A stretch of DNA of 64,000 nucleotides. Source: Candidatus Krumholzibacteriota bacterium. Its GTDB lineage: Bacteria > Krumholzibacteriota > Krumholzibacteriia > LZORAL124-64-63. Shown piece after piece: positions 1 through 9,241 of the stretch (position 1 is its first letter; each line of letters begins with the position of its first letter). Under the pieces are notes generated by a model. That model had not been told where the DNA came from and searched no databases. It was given only the letters and a program-made list of their open reading frames with translations. Both the position numbers and the translations under genes were made by a program. The DNA lies in NCBI GenBank assembly GCA_022711765.1, contig JAKLEB010000002.1:1184620-1248619 (forward strand), written 5' to 3'.

Positions 1-1732
1 CCCGCGTCGCGACGAACAGCAGGCTGCGCCGCTCGCCGAGGTACAGGTCGCCGAAGACCTCGCCCGGGCGGAGCACCTCGGCCTGCAGCTCGGCGGCGGT
101 CACGGGCCGGGGACCCGCCGCGGCGCGACCCGGGCCGAGCGCGCGCTCCAGGAGCGTGCGGGCCTTGAAATGCTGCAGGAGGTCGAAGCAGCTCGCGAGG
201 CGGGCGGCTGGCGGGAGGGAATCCGCCGCGGCGAGCGTCAGCTCGGCCAGGGCCTCGAACAGCCGTCGCGCGCTGCCGCTGCGGCGTTCCCGCCACACCG
301 GCTCGTCGAGGAGGACCCGGGCGTCTTCCCAGGCGCGCATCGCTGCCAGCAGCCGGTCGCGCGCGAGCGCCGGCCGGCCGGCGAGCAGGTAGGCTTCGCC
401 GGCGCCGGTCAAGAGCGCGATCCGCGGGGACACGAGCCGGGCGGCGGCGACCCCACCGGTCGCATCGTCGAGGACGGCGGCGGCGGCGGCCGGGTCCCCG
501 GTCCGGCGGAGCAGGTCGCCCTGCAGCAGCGCGACCTCGGCGTGGAGACCGACGTTCGCGCGCGCCTCCGGGTAGGCGGCCGCCCGGCGAGCCAGAGCCA
601 GGGCGACCTCGAGACTGTCCTGCTCGGCCATGGCGGCGGCCAGGGTCAACAGGAGCTGGACCGCCGAGCGAGGGCGCAGGACGTCGCGCATCGCGAGCGC
701 CTCGCGGCAGGTCCGGGCGGCGAGGGCGGGACGGCCCTGGTCCTGCTGGATCTGGGCGAGCTGGTCCATCGTGATGGGCAGGTAGCCGAGGAACCCGGAC
801 GCGAGGCAGAGATCCCGCACCTCCGCGATCGTCTCGCCCGCCGCGTCCACCTGACCGAGCTGTCTCAGGCAGCGCACGATGTTGAGCGCCGCCGGCACCG
901 TCTCGCGGGCCCGGCCGGCCCGTTCGTGCAGGGCATGCGCGGCCTGGTACCCGCGCAACGCCTCGTCCGGCCGCCCCAGCACCTCCATCAAGCCGGCCCG
1001 GTTGTTCAGGACCGCGGTCTCGATGACTGCCATGTCCCGGCCCTGGCACTGCCGCCACACGAGCTGAAAGAGCGAGTCCGCATCGGCGATCCGGCCGGTG
1101 CTCCATGCGCACAGGCCCAGGCCGTTCTGGGCCCAGAGCAAGCCGAAGGTATCGCGCGCGGCGATCGCGAACCGGCAGCCGACGGCGTAGAGGGATTCCG
1201 CCCGCGCGTAGTCCGCGACGTAGGCCCGATCCCAGGCCATCCCGATCAGGCCGCGTCCCCGGTAATACGGGCTCTCCAGGTGCCGGCCGACCGCTTCGAG
1301 CTGCCGGTAGCCCTCGCCCGATCGCGCCTGGTCACCCTCGTCCTCGAGGGTGCGGGTCAGCCACAGCAGCGTCCGCGCGACCGTCGCGCTGTCGCCGAGC
1401 GCCCGCGCCAGCGCCAGGGCTTCGTCCAGATCCTCGCGAGCGTCCTTGGTCTGCCGGTGCCAGACCCGCGACGCGCCGCGAATCCCGACCAACCGCATGA
1501 CGAAGAGCGAGTCGCCGGCCAGGCGGGCGGCCGGCAGGAGCTGGCCGACGCGGGCCGCCACGCTGTCGGCGCCTTGCGTGCGGTTGATCGCCTGCAGGCT
1601 GTCGATGATCGCCTGCTGGTGGGGCGGGAAGGTCAACGACGCGCCCGACGCGGACGCAACCAGGACGACCGACCCGACCGCCGCCCACGCCCAGGAACCG
1701 CCTCGCCGCCAGCTGTTCGCCACGGATCGCAT
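1..1732 (-). CDS. Exported TPR-repeat protein with CHAT protease-like domain (partial, 3' end outside window)
   Basis: The reading frame starts at ATG 1732 and is open to the window edge (577 codons), so the C-terminus is missing. Residues 1-35 form a signal peptide (Arg-rich start, then a hydrophobic Val/Ala stretch). Most of the rest is Ala/Leu/Arg-rich helical repeats spaced like TPRs (for example LNNRAGLMEVLGRPDEALRG). The last visible stretch (FDLLQHFKARTLLERALG, then LRPGEVFGDLYLGERRSLLF) matches the entry to a CHAT (caspase-HetF with TPR) domain. The catalytic His and Cys would lie beyond the window, so activity cannot be judged. It lies 57 bases downstream of the amidohydrolase stop on the same strand and could be co-transcribed. 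A CHAT protein with an export signal is less usual than the cytosolic kind. The fold call is good; the function is unknown. Confidence 0.75.
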   Translation of the reverse strand, partial: MRSVANSWRRGGSWAWAAVGSVVLVASASGASLTFPPHQQAIIDSLQAINRTQGADSVAARVGQLLPAARLAGDSLFVMRLVGIRGASRVWHRQTKDAREDLDEALALARALGDSATVARTLLWLTRTLEDEGDQARSGEGYRQLEAVGRHLESPYYRGRGLIGMAWDRAYVADYARAESLYAVGCRFAIAARDTFGLLWAQNGLGLCAWSTGRIADADSLFQLVWRQCQGRDMAVIETAVLNNRAGLMEVLGRPDEALRGYQAAHALHERAGRARETVPAALNIVRCLRQLGQVDAAGETIAEVRDLCLASGFLGYLPITMDQLAQIQQDQGRPALAARTCREALAMRDVLRPRSAVQLLLTLAAAMAEQDSLEVALALARRAAAYPEARANVGLHAEVALLQGDLLRRTGDPAAAAAVLDDATGGVAAARLVSPRIALLTGAGEAYLLAGRPALARDRLLAAMRAWEDARVLLDEPVWRERRSGSARRLFEALAELTLAAADSLPPAARLASCFDLLQHFKARTLLERALGPGRAAAGPRPVTAAELQAEVLRPGEVFGDLYLGERRSLLFVATR

Positions 1733-1789
1733 GCCGCGAGCTTAGCCGATCCGATCACGGCTCGCCGTAAAAAGTCGAGGCGTCGCGCG

Positions 1790-3160
1790 TCAGAGCCAGC
1801 CCATCGCGCGCCACAGGCGCATGGCCGTCGCCTGGAGCACCTTGGGGTCGACCGGCGGCCCGTCCCCGCTGGCGTAGACACGCCGTCCGCCGACCCAGAC
1901 CGATCCGATGTCCCACGGGTGGAAATCGTACAGGAGGTGGTCGAGCCAGGTCTCGGTCACGAGCGGCGTCTTCTGGAAATTGTCGAGGACGATGAAGTCG
2001 GCGGGCGCGCCGGGCCGGAGGCTGCCGAACGCCTCGCCGAAGTGGTGCCGGGCGAGCTGGTAGCCGCCGAACCACAGCCGGGCGGCGGCCCGCCGGTCGA
2101 GGTCCGGCGGGGACGACTCGCGTCCGCGGAAGTACGTGGTCCTGAGTTCGCCCCACATGTTCTCGTCCAGCGCGTTGGTCCCGAGGGCCGCGCGTTCGCC
2201 CCAGTGGCGCAGTCGCGCCCGACCGATCCCGGTCTGCATGTTCGAGCGACCGCAGTGGATCAGCCAGGCGCCGGCCCGATCGACAGCCGCGAACTCGGTC
2301 TCGTTCAGGTCCACGCCATGGGCGAGCACGGAGCCGGCGCGGATCAACCCGCTCTTGAGAAGCCGCTCGACGGGATCCTGCCAGCCGCGCTTGCGGCTGA
2401 TCTCGCGATCCTCGGCGCTCTCGCCGACGTGCAGGTGGGTCGCCACGCCGTAGCGGTCGCAGATCGCGGCGAGCCGCTCGAGCGTGCGGTCCTCGAGCGT
2501 GAAGCTGGCGTGGGCGCCCACGGCGCCGCGGAATTGCGCCACGCAGCCGTCGGGAGTGTCCCTGCGGCGGGAGAGGTACCGGTCGGTCTCCTCGAGCGCG
2601 GTGTCGCGCAGGCCCTTGCCGGCGCGATCGGTGACCTCGTAACACAGGTTCGCCCGCAGCCCCACGAGAGCGATCGCGCGTTCGACCTCGTCGAGCGCGC
2701 CGCGTACGAAGGTGAGGCTCGAGTGGTTGTCGAAGAGCACCGTCGTCCCGCAGCGCACGGCATCCCAGGCGCCGGCCGCGGCGCTGAGGTAGACGGCGTC
2801 CTTGTCGAGCGAGCGGTCGAGGTTCCACCAGACCTCGCTGAGGGTCTCCTTGTAATCCGAGGGCTGGCGAGGGGGCTGGGGCGCGCCGGCCGTGAGCGAC
2901 ATGTAGAGATGCATGTGGCCGTTCACGTTGCCGGGCAGGACCGTCGCCCCGTTCAGCTCGAGGACCTGCTCGCCGGGCTGCGCGGCGAGGTCGCGGCCGC
3001 GTTCGCTGATTCGACATTCGGTGATGCGGAGGTCGACGTCCTCGACCAGCGGGTCGGGCTGGGCTGCGAGATCGGCCGGAAAATAGTCGAGCACGCGGCC
3101 GCCCTTGACGAGCAGCCGGGTGCCGCGATCGCCCCCGCCAGAATTCCGGTTGCTGTTCAA
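1790..3160 (-). CDS. SsnA-like amidohydrolase with altered metal-site residue
   Basis: 456 residues, amidohydrolase superfamily, closest in layout to SsnA/chlorohydrolase-type aminohydrolases. The start is TTG 3160, chosen because AAGGAG sits 5 bases upstream on this strand. Visible family motifs are the HxH pair (H82, H84, after a VLPGN strand), GAHASFT (H217), HLHVGE (H242, H244), AHGVDL and an SNM segment like that of SsnA. Where the family has GTDG, with the Asp that activates the water on the metal, this protein has GTNA (N329, codon AAC at 2174-2176). Deamination or hydrolysis of a purine or pyrimidine-like ring would be the family reaction, but the Asn makes catalysis uncertain. None of E. 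coli ssnA's usual neighbours is present. The family call is firm; the substrate is unknown. Confidence 0.85.
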   Translation of the reverse strand: MNSNRNSGGGDRGTRLLVKGGRVLDYFPADLAAQPDPLVEDVDLRITECRISERGRDLAAQPGEQVLELNGATVLPGNVNGHMHLYMSLTAGAPQPPRQPSDYKETLSEVWWNLDRSLDKDAVYLSAAAGAWDAVRCGTTVLFDNHSSLTFVRGALDEVERAIALVGLRANLCYEVTDRAGKGLRDTALEETDRYLSRRRDTPDGCVAQFRGAVGAHASFTLEDRTLERLAAICDRYGVATHLHVGESAEDREISRKRGWQDPVERLLKSGLIRAGSVLAHGVDLNETEFAAVDRAGAWLIHCGRSNMQTGIGRARLRHWGERAALGTNALDENMWGELRTTYFRGRESSPPDLDRRAAARLWFGGYQLARHHFGEAFGSLRPGAPADFIVLDNFQKTPLVTETWLDHLLYDFHPWDIGSVWVGGRRVYASGDGPPVDPKVLQATAMRLWRAMGWL

Positions 3161-3256
3161 GTCGGCTCCTTCTTGGCGAATGATCCGTCATGATAAGAAA
3201 ACTATGGCGTCACGCTCCCGGGCATCATACATCCTCGCGGGGAAGGGAGATAGCCA

Positions 3257-4027
3257 ATGATGATGCTCGAGCTCGCCGGGCTTCGCCGGTGCTTCGACGA
3301 CGTCGTGGCCGTCGATCGGCTGGACCTCGCCCTGCCGGCCGGCTGCCTCGTGGGACTCTTGGGGGCCAACGGGGCGGGCAAGACCACGACGCTCGACCTG
3401 CTCGCCACGCTGCTCGCGCCGACCGCGGGCACGGCGCGCGTCGCCGGGCACGACATCCGCACCGAGGTGATGGCCGTGAGGCGCAAGCTCGGCTACGTGC
3501 CCGAGCACGGCGCGGTCTACGAGGGGCTCACGGCGCGCGAATACCTCGAGCTGGCCGCGCTGCTCCATGACCTGGACCCGCAGGTCGGCCTGGGCCGCGC
3601 GGAGCGCATCCTCGCGCACTTCGCGCTCACCGGCGTCCTCGACGACCGCCTTGCCAGCTTCTCGAAAGGCATGCGCCGCAAGGTCCTCGTGACCGCGGCT
3701 CTCCTGCACGATCCGCCGGTCCTCTTGCTGGACGAGCCGATGGACGGCCTCGACGTGGCGAGCCAGCGCCGCCTGGCCGACCTGCTGGTCCAGCTCGCGG
3801 CCGGCGGCAAGACGGTGGTCTATTCGAGCCACGTGCTGCAACAGGTCGAGGAGATCTGCCAGCGCCTGGTGCTCATCCACGAGGGCCGGCTGCTGTGGCA
3901 CGGCGAGGTGGCCGACCTGCGGCGCGAACACGGTGGCGCCCCGCTGACCGATATCTTCCTGCGCATGACCCACCAAGACAGCGGTTCGACCGTGGCCTGG
4001 GCCGACCTGCTGGGCGGCGGCGCGTGA
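3257..4027 (+). CDS. ABC transporter ATP-binding protein
   Basis: 256 residues with a complete ABC ATPase: Walker A GANGAGKT near residue 36, an FSKGM signature that is the common variant in ABC-2 exporters, Walker B LLLDEP near residue 157, and the switch His in SSHV. The start is ATG 3257, first of two adjacent ATGs, with a GGAAGGGAG-like ribosome site about 8 bases upstream. Its stop overlaps the GTG of the next gene (GTGA), so the two are translationally coupled and form one exporter. The substrate cannot be read from the sequence. It is divergent from the amidohydrolase, with a 96-base gap. Confidence 0.92.
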   Translation: MMMLELAGLRRCFDDVVAVDRLDLALPAGCLVGLLGANGAGKTTTLDLLATLLAPTAGTARVAGHDIRTEVMAVRRKLGYVPEHGAVYEGLTAREYLELAALLHDLDPQVGLGRAERILAHFALTGVLDDRLASFSKGMRRKVLVTAALLHDPPVLLLDEPMDGLDVASQRRLADLLVQLAAGGKTVVYSSHVLQQVEEICQRLVLIHEGRLLWHGEVADLRREHGGAPLTDIFLRMTHQDSGSTVAWADLLGGGA

Positions 4028-5652
4028 GCGCGCGGTGGCTCGGCCCGCTGGTCCGGCTCGCCGGCGGCGATCCGGTCCGGGTCCTCGGCCTGGCTCGCGC
4101 GCTGCGGCGCGAGGCGCAGGTGCAGCTGCAGCTGGCGCATGAGGCGGGCACTGGCGGGAGGCTGGGTCCGGATGCCGGACGCTGGGTCATGCTCGGTGTG
4201 CTCGGCGCGATGTCGATCGCCGTGGCCGCCGCGGTCGGCGCGCTGCGCGAACGAGCCTGGGTCGCCGCGTCGCTCCTCGTGCTCTGCCAGGGCGGCGCGG
4301 TGTTCTTGACCGCGGCCCGTGACGCGGTTCCCCTGATCCTGGGCCAGGAGGACAGGCGGGTGCTCGGCTGGTGGCCGGTCAGCGAACGCGAGTTGCTCCT
4401 GGCCCGCAGCGGCCTGCTGCTCAGGGCCGTCCTGGAGGCTTCGGCGGCGATGACCGCCGCGCCGCTCGTCGTGCTGCTCGTGGCGGGCGCGCCGCCGGTC
4501 GCGGCCGGTCTCGGCACCCTGGTCGGGCTCGGTCTGCACGCGGTGGTCCTGGCCGCCGTGCTCGCGATCCTGGTCCAGGGTCTCGCGCGCCTGATCGGCC
4601 GCGCGCGGGCTCGACGCCTGGTCGAGGTCGCCGGCACCCTGCTGATCGTCATCGTGATCAACCTGGCGGCGCGGCGTCTCGGCACGCTGGCCGGCGAGAG
4701 CCGACTCGCCGGCGGCTGGGCGCTGGCCGCAGTGCCGACCGCGTGGTTCGGCGCCTGGGGTGCGCTCGCGCAGCCGGGTTGGCCGGAGGTCGCCGCGGCC
4801 GGGATGGGGCTGGCCGCGGCGATCGCCGTGCCGGCGTGGGGCCTGCGGGCGCTCGGCTCGCGGGGGCGCGGCGACCGCGAATCGACCGCCCGCAGCCGGC
4901 GCGCCGTCGACTGGACCCGCCCGCTGGGATGGTGGCTCGCGCCCTGGCTGCGCGGTCGCGACGGGCGGGCGCTCGGGCTGCTGGCGCGCGCGCACCTGCG
5001 CGAGGACTGGCGGTTGACGGGCGGGGTCCTGTTCCTGCCAGTCTTGCTCCTGGCGTACCTGGCGGTCAGCGGCGACCGGCTGGCCGGAGCGACCGCCGGG
5101 ACGGAAGCGATCGCCGGCCGGCTGGCGCTGTGGATGGCGCTGCTGGGCGCAAGCCTGGGCGGCGCGTTCACCTGTAGCAGCGAGGCGGCCGCGGCCTGGC
5201 TGCCCGCCGGCGGCGTGGGCGATCCGCGGCGGTTGCTGTCGCTCGAACGGCGCCTCGCCCGCGCCCTCCTGCCGGCGCCGGCGCTCCTCGCGATCGGCAT
5301 CGCCCTGTGGGCGGCGGACCTCGTCCGACCGGCGGACCTGCCGGCCGTGCTCGGCATCCCGTGGCTGGCCTTCGAGCTCACCCTCACGCTCACCCAGCTG
5401 GTCGGACCCGCGGCGCCGTTCAGCCGCGCGTGGCGGCGCGACGGCGGCGGCGCGAACCGAGCCGTCTTCTGGCTCCTCCTGCTGGTCGCGCCGGCGTGCC
5501 TGGTCTGGAACGCGCTCGTGATCGCGCGAACGCGGTGGGGGCTGGCGCTGACGGCGGCGCTGCTCGCCGGTTCGCTCGCGGGCGTGCGCTGGTCGCTCGC
5601 GAGGCGGATCGGTCGCCACGGGCTGCCCGGCCTCTCGCCGCGGCGCGCCTGA
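4024..5652 (+). CDS. ABC exporter membrane subunit
   Basis: 542 residues, multi-spanning, with roughly ten or more hydrophobic helices rich in Leu, Ala and Val separated by Arg-rich loops. I chose GTG 4024 because it overlaps the stop of the ATPase gene in a GTGA junction and gives a sensible N-terminus (VSARWLGPLVRL). No enzyme motif is visible. The gene order, ATPase then a large permease, is that of ABC-2-like exporters, and the pair should form the transporter. It ends 5 bases before a 13-bp hairpin that separates it from the convergent DUF4340 gene. The role as permease is inferred from hydrophobicity and coupling, not from a recognised motif. Confidence 0.8.
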   Translation: MSARWLGPLVRLAGGDPVRVLGLARALRREAQVQLQLAHEAGTGGRLGPDAGRWVMLGVLGAMSIAVAAAVGALRERAWVAASLLVLCQGGAVFLTAARDAVPLILGQEDRRVLGWWPVSERELLLARSGLLLRAVLEASAAMTAAPLVVLLVAGAPPVAAGLGTLVGLGLHAVVLAAVLAILVQGLARLIGRARARRLVEVAGTLLIVIVINLAARRLGTLAGESRLAGGWALAAVPTAWFGAWGALAQPGWPEVAAAGMGLAAAIAVPAWGLRALGSRGRGDRESTARSRRAVDWTRPLGWWLAPWLRGRDGRALGLLARAHLREDWRLTGGVLFLPVLLLAYLAVSGDRLAGATAGTEAIAGRLALWMALLGASLGGAFTCSSEAAAAWLPAGGVGDPRRLLSLERRLARALLPAPALLAIGIALWAADLVRPADLPAVLGIPWLAFELTLTLTQLVGPAAPFSRAWRRDGGGANRAVFWLLLLVAPACLVWNALVIARTRWGLALTAALLAGSLAGVRWSLARRIGRHGLPGLSPRRA

Positions 5653-5657
5653 CGCGC

Positions 5658-5687
5658 GGAGCCCCCGCCCTCGGGGGCGGGGGCTCC
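5658..5687. terminator. Bidirectional hairpin terminator
   Basis: A perfect 13-bp GC-rich stem (5658-5670 with 5675-5687) and a 4-base loop lie between the convergent ABC permease and DUF4340 genes. There is no U-run, as is common in very GC-rich genomes. It could serve both strands. Confidence 0.65.
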
Positions 5688-5709
5688 GGTCGCGCCGGCG
5701 CCGGCGCCG

Positions 5710-6756
5710 TCACTCGGGCAGCAAGTCCTTCGGAGTCTTGAAGAGGTTGTTCACGGCGTACTCGCCCACGACCCAGATCGTCGGGTCGCCCTCGACCTGC
5801 GCGTAGCAGCCGCCCGGGGCCGTTCCCTCAGCCTCGCGGGTGGCGCCGAAGGCGAGAGTCGCCCGCTGGCCGCCGGCGAGCACGAGGGTGACCTGCCGCT
5901 CGGGCGCGTCCAGACCATAGGCGGCCGGACCCGCGCCGGGATCGGCCACGTCCTGAGCCCGCAGGTTCACGGCCGCGCCGAGGACGCCGTCCGCCTTGGT
6001 CTTGACCGCCTGGCCCAGGGTCTTGCCGCCGGGTCGCTCGAGTCGCCACTCCCACTGGCTGCGGTCCGAGTATGGTCCGGTATGGACGGAATCGTCCGGC
6101 GCCGGCTCGACCATCGCGAATTCCTTCACGAGGTCCACCGCTTCCTCGCCGCGCAGCTGGATCGCGTCGACCTCCTGGCGGTCCACCTTGTAGGCCTGCA
6201 GCTCGAGGAAGTGCCGGCTCGCGGGCCGGCCGCTGGCGCCCCACAGGCCCAGGTTGCCCCGCACGTTCTGGGTCGTCAGGTAGACGTCGCTCGCACCAGG
6301 CTTCTTGACGAAGTTGCCCTGGCTGCCCGACGGCGCGCCGCCGAGCTCGATGGCGAAGGCCTCGCCGCCGTCCGGGTGGAAGCCGGAGATCGTGATCGTG
6401 GTCGTATCGGTGAAGCCGTAATCGGCCAGGACCTCCTCGCTGCTGCTGCGGAACTCGCCGCGCAGGTCGCTCAGGCTCTGCAGGAGCGTGTCGAGGCGCT
6501 GATCGGCGGCGCGCGCGTTCCAGGCCGTCGCGACTCGCCAGCCCTCGGGGGTCTGTTCGAGCACGACCGCGTCGGACTCGGCGCCGTACCCGATCACGAG
6601 CCGGCCGAGATCCGCGCGCGCGAACTCGCCGGGCAGCAGCACCTCGCTGCTCGGGCGGCTCGTCGCCTCGCGATGGCACCGTGTCTGGGCCACCGAGATC
6701 ACGATCAGCACGATGAGGATCCCGCCCAGGACCATCAGGATGTTGCGGTTGAGCAT
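5710..6756 (-). CDS. DUF4340 domain protein of the gld cluster
   Basis: 348 residues. The start ATG 6756 is preceded by AAGGAGG at 6-7 bases; an upstream in-frame start would overlap the gldG end and has no ribosome site. Residues 3-22 form one membrane anchor (ILMVLGGILIVLIVISVAQ), and the rest is a soluble, beta-rich periplasmic-type region with several EVDAIQL- and GDPTIWVV-like strands typical of DUF4340. It begins 13 bases after gldG and closes the four-gene cluster. In many bacteria DUF4340 proteins follow GldG-type ABC auxiliary subunits, so it is likely an accessory of that complex. The molecular function is not known. Confidence 0.85.
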   Translation of the reverse strand: MLNRNILMVLGGILIVLIVISVAQTRCHREATSRPSSEVLLPGEFARADLGRLVIGYGAESDAVVLEQTPEGWRVATAWNARAADQRLDTLLQSLSDLRGEFRSSSEEVLADYGFTDTTTITISGFHPDGGEAFAIELGGAPSGSQGNFVKKPGASDVYLTTQNVRGNLGLWGASGRPASRHFLELQAYKVDRQEVDAIQLRGEEAVDLVKEFAMVEPAPDDSVHTGPYSDRSQWEWRLERPGGKTLGQAVKTKADGVLGAAVNLRAQDVADPGAGPAAYGLDAPERQVTLVLAGGQRATLAFGATREAEGTAPGGCYAQVEGDPTIWVVGEYAVNNLFKTPKDLLPE

Positions 6757-6769
6757 CGTGACCTCCTTC

Positions 6770-8515
6770 CTAGGCGTCGCCACGCAGTTCGCGACGGTAG
6801 CGGGCGGCGCCGCCTCGTCGCTGCGCCGAACGGACGATCCCGACGATGATGAACACGGCCGGCATGAGCGCGAGCACGAAGACCTGCCAGGCGACCTTCT
6901 CGCCGGCCGCGACCGGGCGGATCGTGCGCTCGGTGAGCTGCTTGCTGCGGATCGTCAGGAGATCCTCGCTGCCGGCGAGGTAGTCGACGGCGTTGAGCAT
7001 CAGCAATGCGTTCTGCGCGCCCTGCAGCACCATGTCGTCGAACATCTTGGCGCAGCCCACCACGAGCAGGCGCGACGGCGCCGGGTGCAGCGGCGCGGGC
7101 GTCGCCGCCGGGGCCGCACCGGCCTCGGCTTCCGCCTCGCCGGAGCTGATCCACGCCGGCGGCTCCTTGCCGCCGAACGTGTCCGGGAACTCGCCGCTGA
7201 CGAGCACCGCCAGGGGCTGGGGACCCGCCATCGCCTTCCCGGCGGGATCGGTCTGCTCGGCGGTCAGCATGCCGCTGCCGAAGGCCGTGCGCCAGCTGCG
7301 GCCGCTCGAGGAGATCAACGTCTCCGCGCTCAGGCCGTGCTCGGACAACTTCGCCTTGTCGAGGTCCAGGGGCGTGCCCCAGAGGTAGAGGAGCTGCCCG
7401 ATGTGGTTGGTCACCGGCTGATCCTGGTTGACCTGGTCCTGGGTGATCCGGATCTGGACGGGCGCGTCCACGGGCTCCCGCACCTGCATCCGCAGGCCGC
7501 CCAGGTTCACCTCGCGCGGCAGCTCGAGCATCTGGCTGTTCTCGTCCAGGAAGTGGTCTCCCACCACCGTCAGGCCGATCCCGCCGAGCAGGTCCTCGAG
7601 TCCGCTCGCCGCCGCCGTCCCGTTGATCATCCAGTTGCCGCGGCCGCCCGGCTGGTAGTTGTACTCGTGAGCCTGGACCGCGACCATGACCGGCATGCCG
7701 TTGCTCAGCGCGCGGTTGATCTCCCACGCCTGGCGCGGCTCGAGATCCTGCGGGCCGAGCACGACGAGCACGTCGGCGTCGTCGGGGATCGCGCTGGCGG
7801 CGGTCAGCTCGACGGGGACGACCTGATAGTGCTCCTGCTGGAGCAGCTGGCTGACCATCGAGAACTGGTCCTGCGGTTCGGGCGGCTGCATGCCTTGCTG
7901 CAGGTACATCATCGCGAGCTGCTGGTTGACCTCCTTCTTGGGGGCGTAGAGCGCCACCTTGGGGTCACGCTCGCGGGTCAGGCGATGGACCGGCCCGATG
8001 ACCATGGTCTCGAGGTTCGTCAGCGACTGGGGCAAGATGCGCGGGACGACCTCCTCGGGCTTGTCCTTGTAGGCGATCGTCAGACCGCTCCAGATGAGCT
8101 TGACGCCGATCTCATCCTTGTCGACGGACTGCACCTGGAACGGCTGGATGCCCTTCTGGGTGAGCTCCTGCTGCATCGCCTCGTCGTCCTGCGGATTGTG
8201 GACCGAGAACTGGAGCTTCCCGTTCGAGATCCGCTCGTAGTTGCGGAGCTGCTCGGAGATGTCCCGCTCGAGGTTCTTGAACTCCGTCGGCATCTTGCTC
8301 TCGGGGGTGATGTAGAGCTTCACGAGCACCGGCACCTTGAGCCCCTCGAGGATGCGGACCGCGGCGGGCGACATGGTGAACAGCCGGTCGGCCGTGAGGT
8401 CGAGGCGGGCGCCCTGGATGTTGCCGAGCACCGCCACGAGGAAGACCGCCACGGCGGCGAGCAGCACGGTCGCCACCGCGAAGGTCAGACGGAAATTGCG
8501 TCGCTTGTAGCTCAT
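6770..8515 (-). CDS. gldG: GldG-type ABC auxiliary transmembrane protein
   Basis: 581 residues. One TM helix lies near the N-terminus (residues 9-31), followed by a DLTADRLFTMSP segment diagnostic of the GldG/ABC_transp_aux family, a large extracytoplasmic region, and a second TM helix near the C-terminus (VFVLALMPAVFIIVGIV). The ATG at 8515 shares its first base with the gldF stop (TGATG), and a TTG one codon earlier is also possible. A low-complexity, Ala/Glu/Pro-rich linker sits around residues 445-475. It is thought to act with GldF and GldA as an ABC complex. In Bacteroidetes these are required for gliding, but homologues occur in many non-gliders, so motility should not be assumed here. 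Confidence 0.9.
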   Translation of the reverse strand: MSYKRRNFRLTFAVATVLLAAVAVFLVAVLGNIQGARLDLTADRLFTMSPAAVRILEGLKVPVLVKLYITPESKMPTEFKNLERDISEQLRNYERISNGKLQFSVHNPQDDEAMQQELTQKGIQPFQVQSVDKDEIGVKLIWSGLTIAYKDKPEEVVPRILPQSLTNLETMVIGPVHRLTRERDPKVALYAPKKEVNQQLAMMYLQQGMQPPEPQDQFSMVSQLLQQEHYQVVPVELTAASAIPDDADVLVVLGPQDLEPRQAWEINRALSNGMPVMVAVQAHEYNYQPGGRGNWMINGTAAASGLEDLLGGIGLTVVGDHFLDENSQMLELPREVNLGGLRMQVREPVDAPVQIRITQDQVNQDQPVTNHIGQLLYLWGTPLDLDKAKLSEHGLSAETLISSSGRSWRTAFGSGMLTAEQTDPAGKAMAGPQPLAVLVSGEFPDTFGGKEPPAWISSGEAEAEAGAAPAATPAPLHPAPSRLLVVGCAKMFDDMVLQGAQNALLMLNAVDYLAGSEDLLTIRSKQLTERTIRPVAAGEKVAWQVFVLALMPAVFIIVGIVRSAQRRGGAARYRRELRGDA

Positions 8516-9240
8516 CAATACTTCCTCCCTTCCAGCCAGAGCGCGTTGAGCGCGAGGAAGAGAGACGTCAGGGCCAGGAAATAGACCAGATCACCGAGGG
8601 CGACCACGCCGCGCAACATCGGTTCGAAATGGCTGGTCATGCCGAGGTACTGCTGGAGCAGCCGGCCGAAGCCGTCGATCCAGCCGTCGAACACCGCGGC
8701 GACGAAGGTCTGGCCCAGCAGCCACATGATGAGGCAGGCCATCACCCCCAGGATGAAGGCCGAGATCTGGTCGCGCATGAGGCCACTCGTGAAGATGCCG
8801 ACGCTGAGGTAGAGCGCCCCCATCAGGAGCGTGCCGAGATAGCCGGTCACGAGCGTGCCGTTGTCCGGGTTGCCGAGCGCATTGAGCATGATCGGGATGG
8901 GGAGGGTCCCTACCAGGGTCACCCCGAAGAAGGCGAGCGCGGCCAGGTACTTGCCGGCCATCACCTCGTGGGGGCGCATGGGCAGGGTCATCAAGAGCTC
9001 GAAGGTCCCTTGCCGGCGGTCCTCGGCCCACAGGCGCATGCTGATCGCGGGAATGAAGAACGTGAGCAGGAGGGGCAGGGCGCCGAAGAAGCCCCGCATG
9101 TCCGCCTGGCCGACCAGGAAGAAGTTCAGCATGAACAGCAGGCCCGTCAGCAGCAGGAAGACGATGATGAAGATGTAGGCGATCGGGCTGTTGAAGTAGC
9201 TGGCGAACTCGCGCCGGAAGATCACCAAGGCGTTGCGCAT
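8515..9240 (-). CDS. gldF: GldF-type ABC-2 permease
   Basis: 241 residues with six predicted membrane helices and the typical GldF beginning (IFRREFASYFNSPIAYIF). The motif RLWAEDRRQGTFELLMTLP lies after the second helix, as in ABC-2 permeases of this family. ATG 9240 lies one base after the gldA stop, and the stop overlaps the gldG start, so gldA, gldF and gldG are tightly coupled. It forms the membrane channel of the GldAFG complex. Confidence 0.92.
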   Translation of the reverse strand: MRNALVIFRREFASYFNSPIAYIFIIVFLLLTGLLFMLNFFLVGQADMRGFFGALPLLLTFFIPAISMRLWAEDRRQGTFELLMTLPMRPHEVMAGKYLAALAFFGVTLVGTLPIPIMLNALGNPDNGTLVTGYLGTLLMGALYLSVGIFTSGLMRDQISAFILGVMACLIMWLLGQTFVAAVFDGWIDGFGRLLQQYLGMTSHFEPMLRGVVALGDLVYFLALTSLFLALNALWLEGRKY

Positions 9241-9241
9241 G

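Noticed and set aside
170..3193. Plus-strand open frame of about 1000 codons
   Set aside because: It is antisense to the TPR-CHAT and amidohydrolase genes; its text is Arg/Gly/Pro-rich and has no domain, as usual for shadows in GC-rich DNA.
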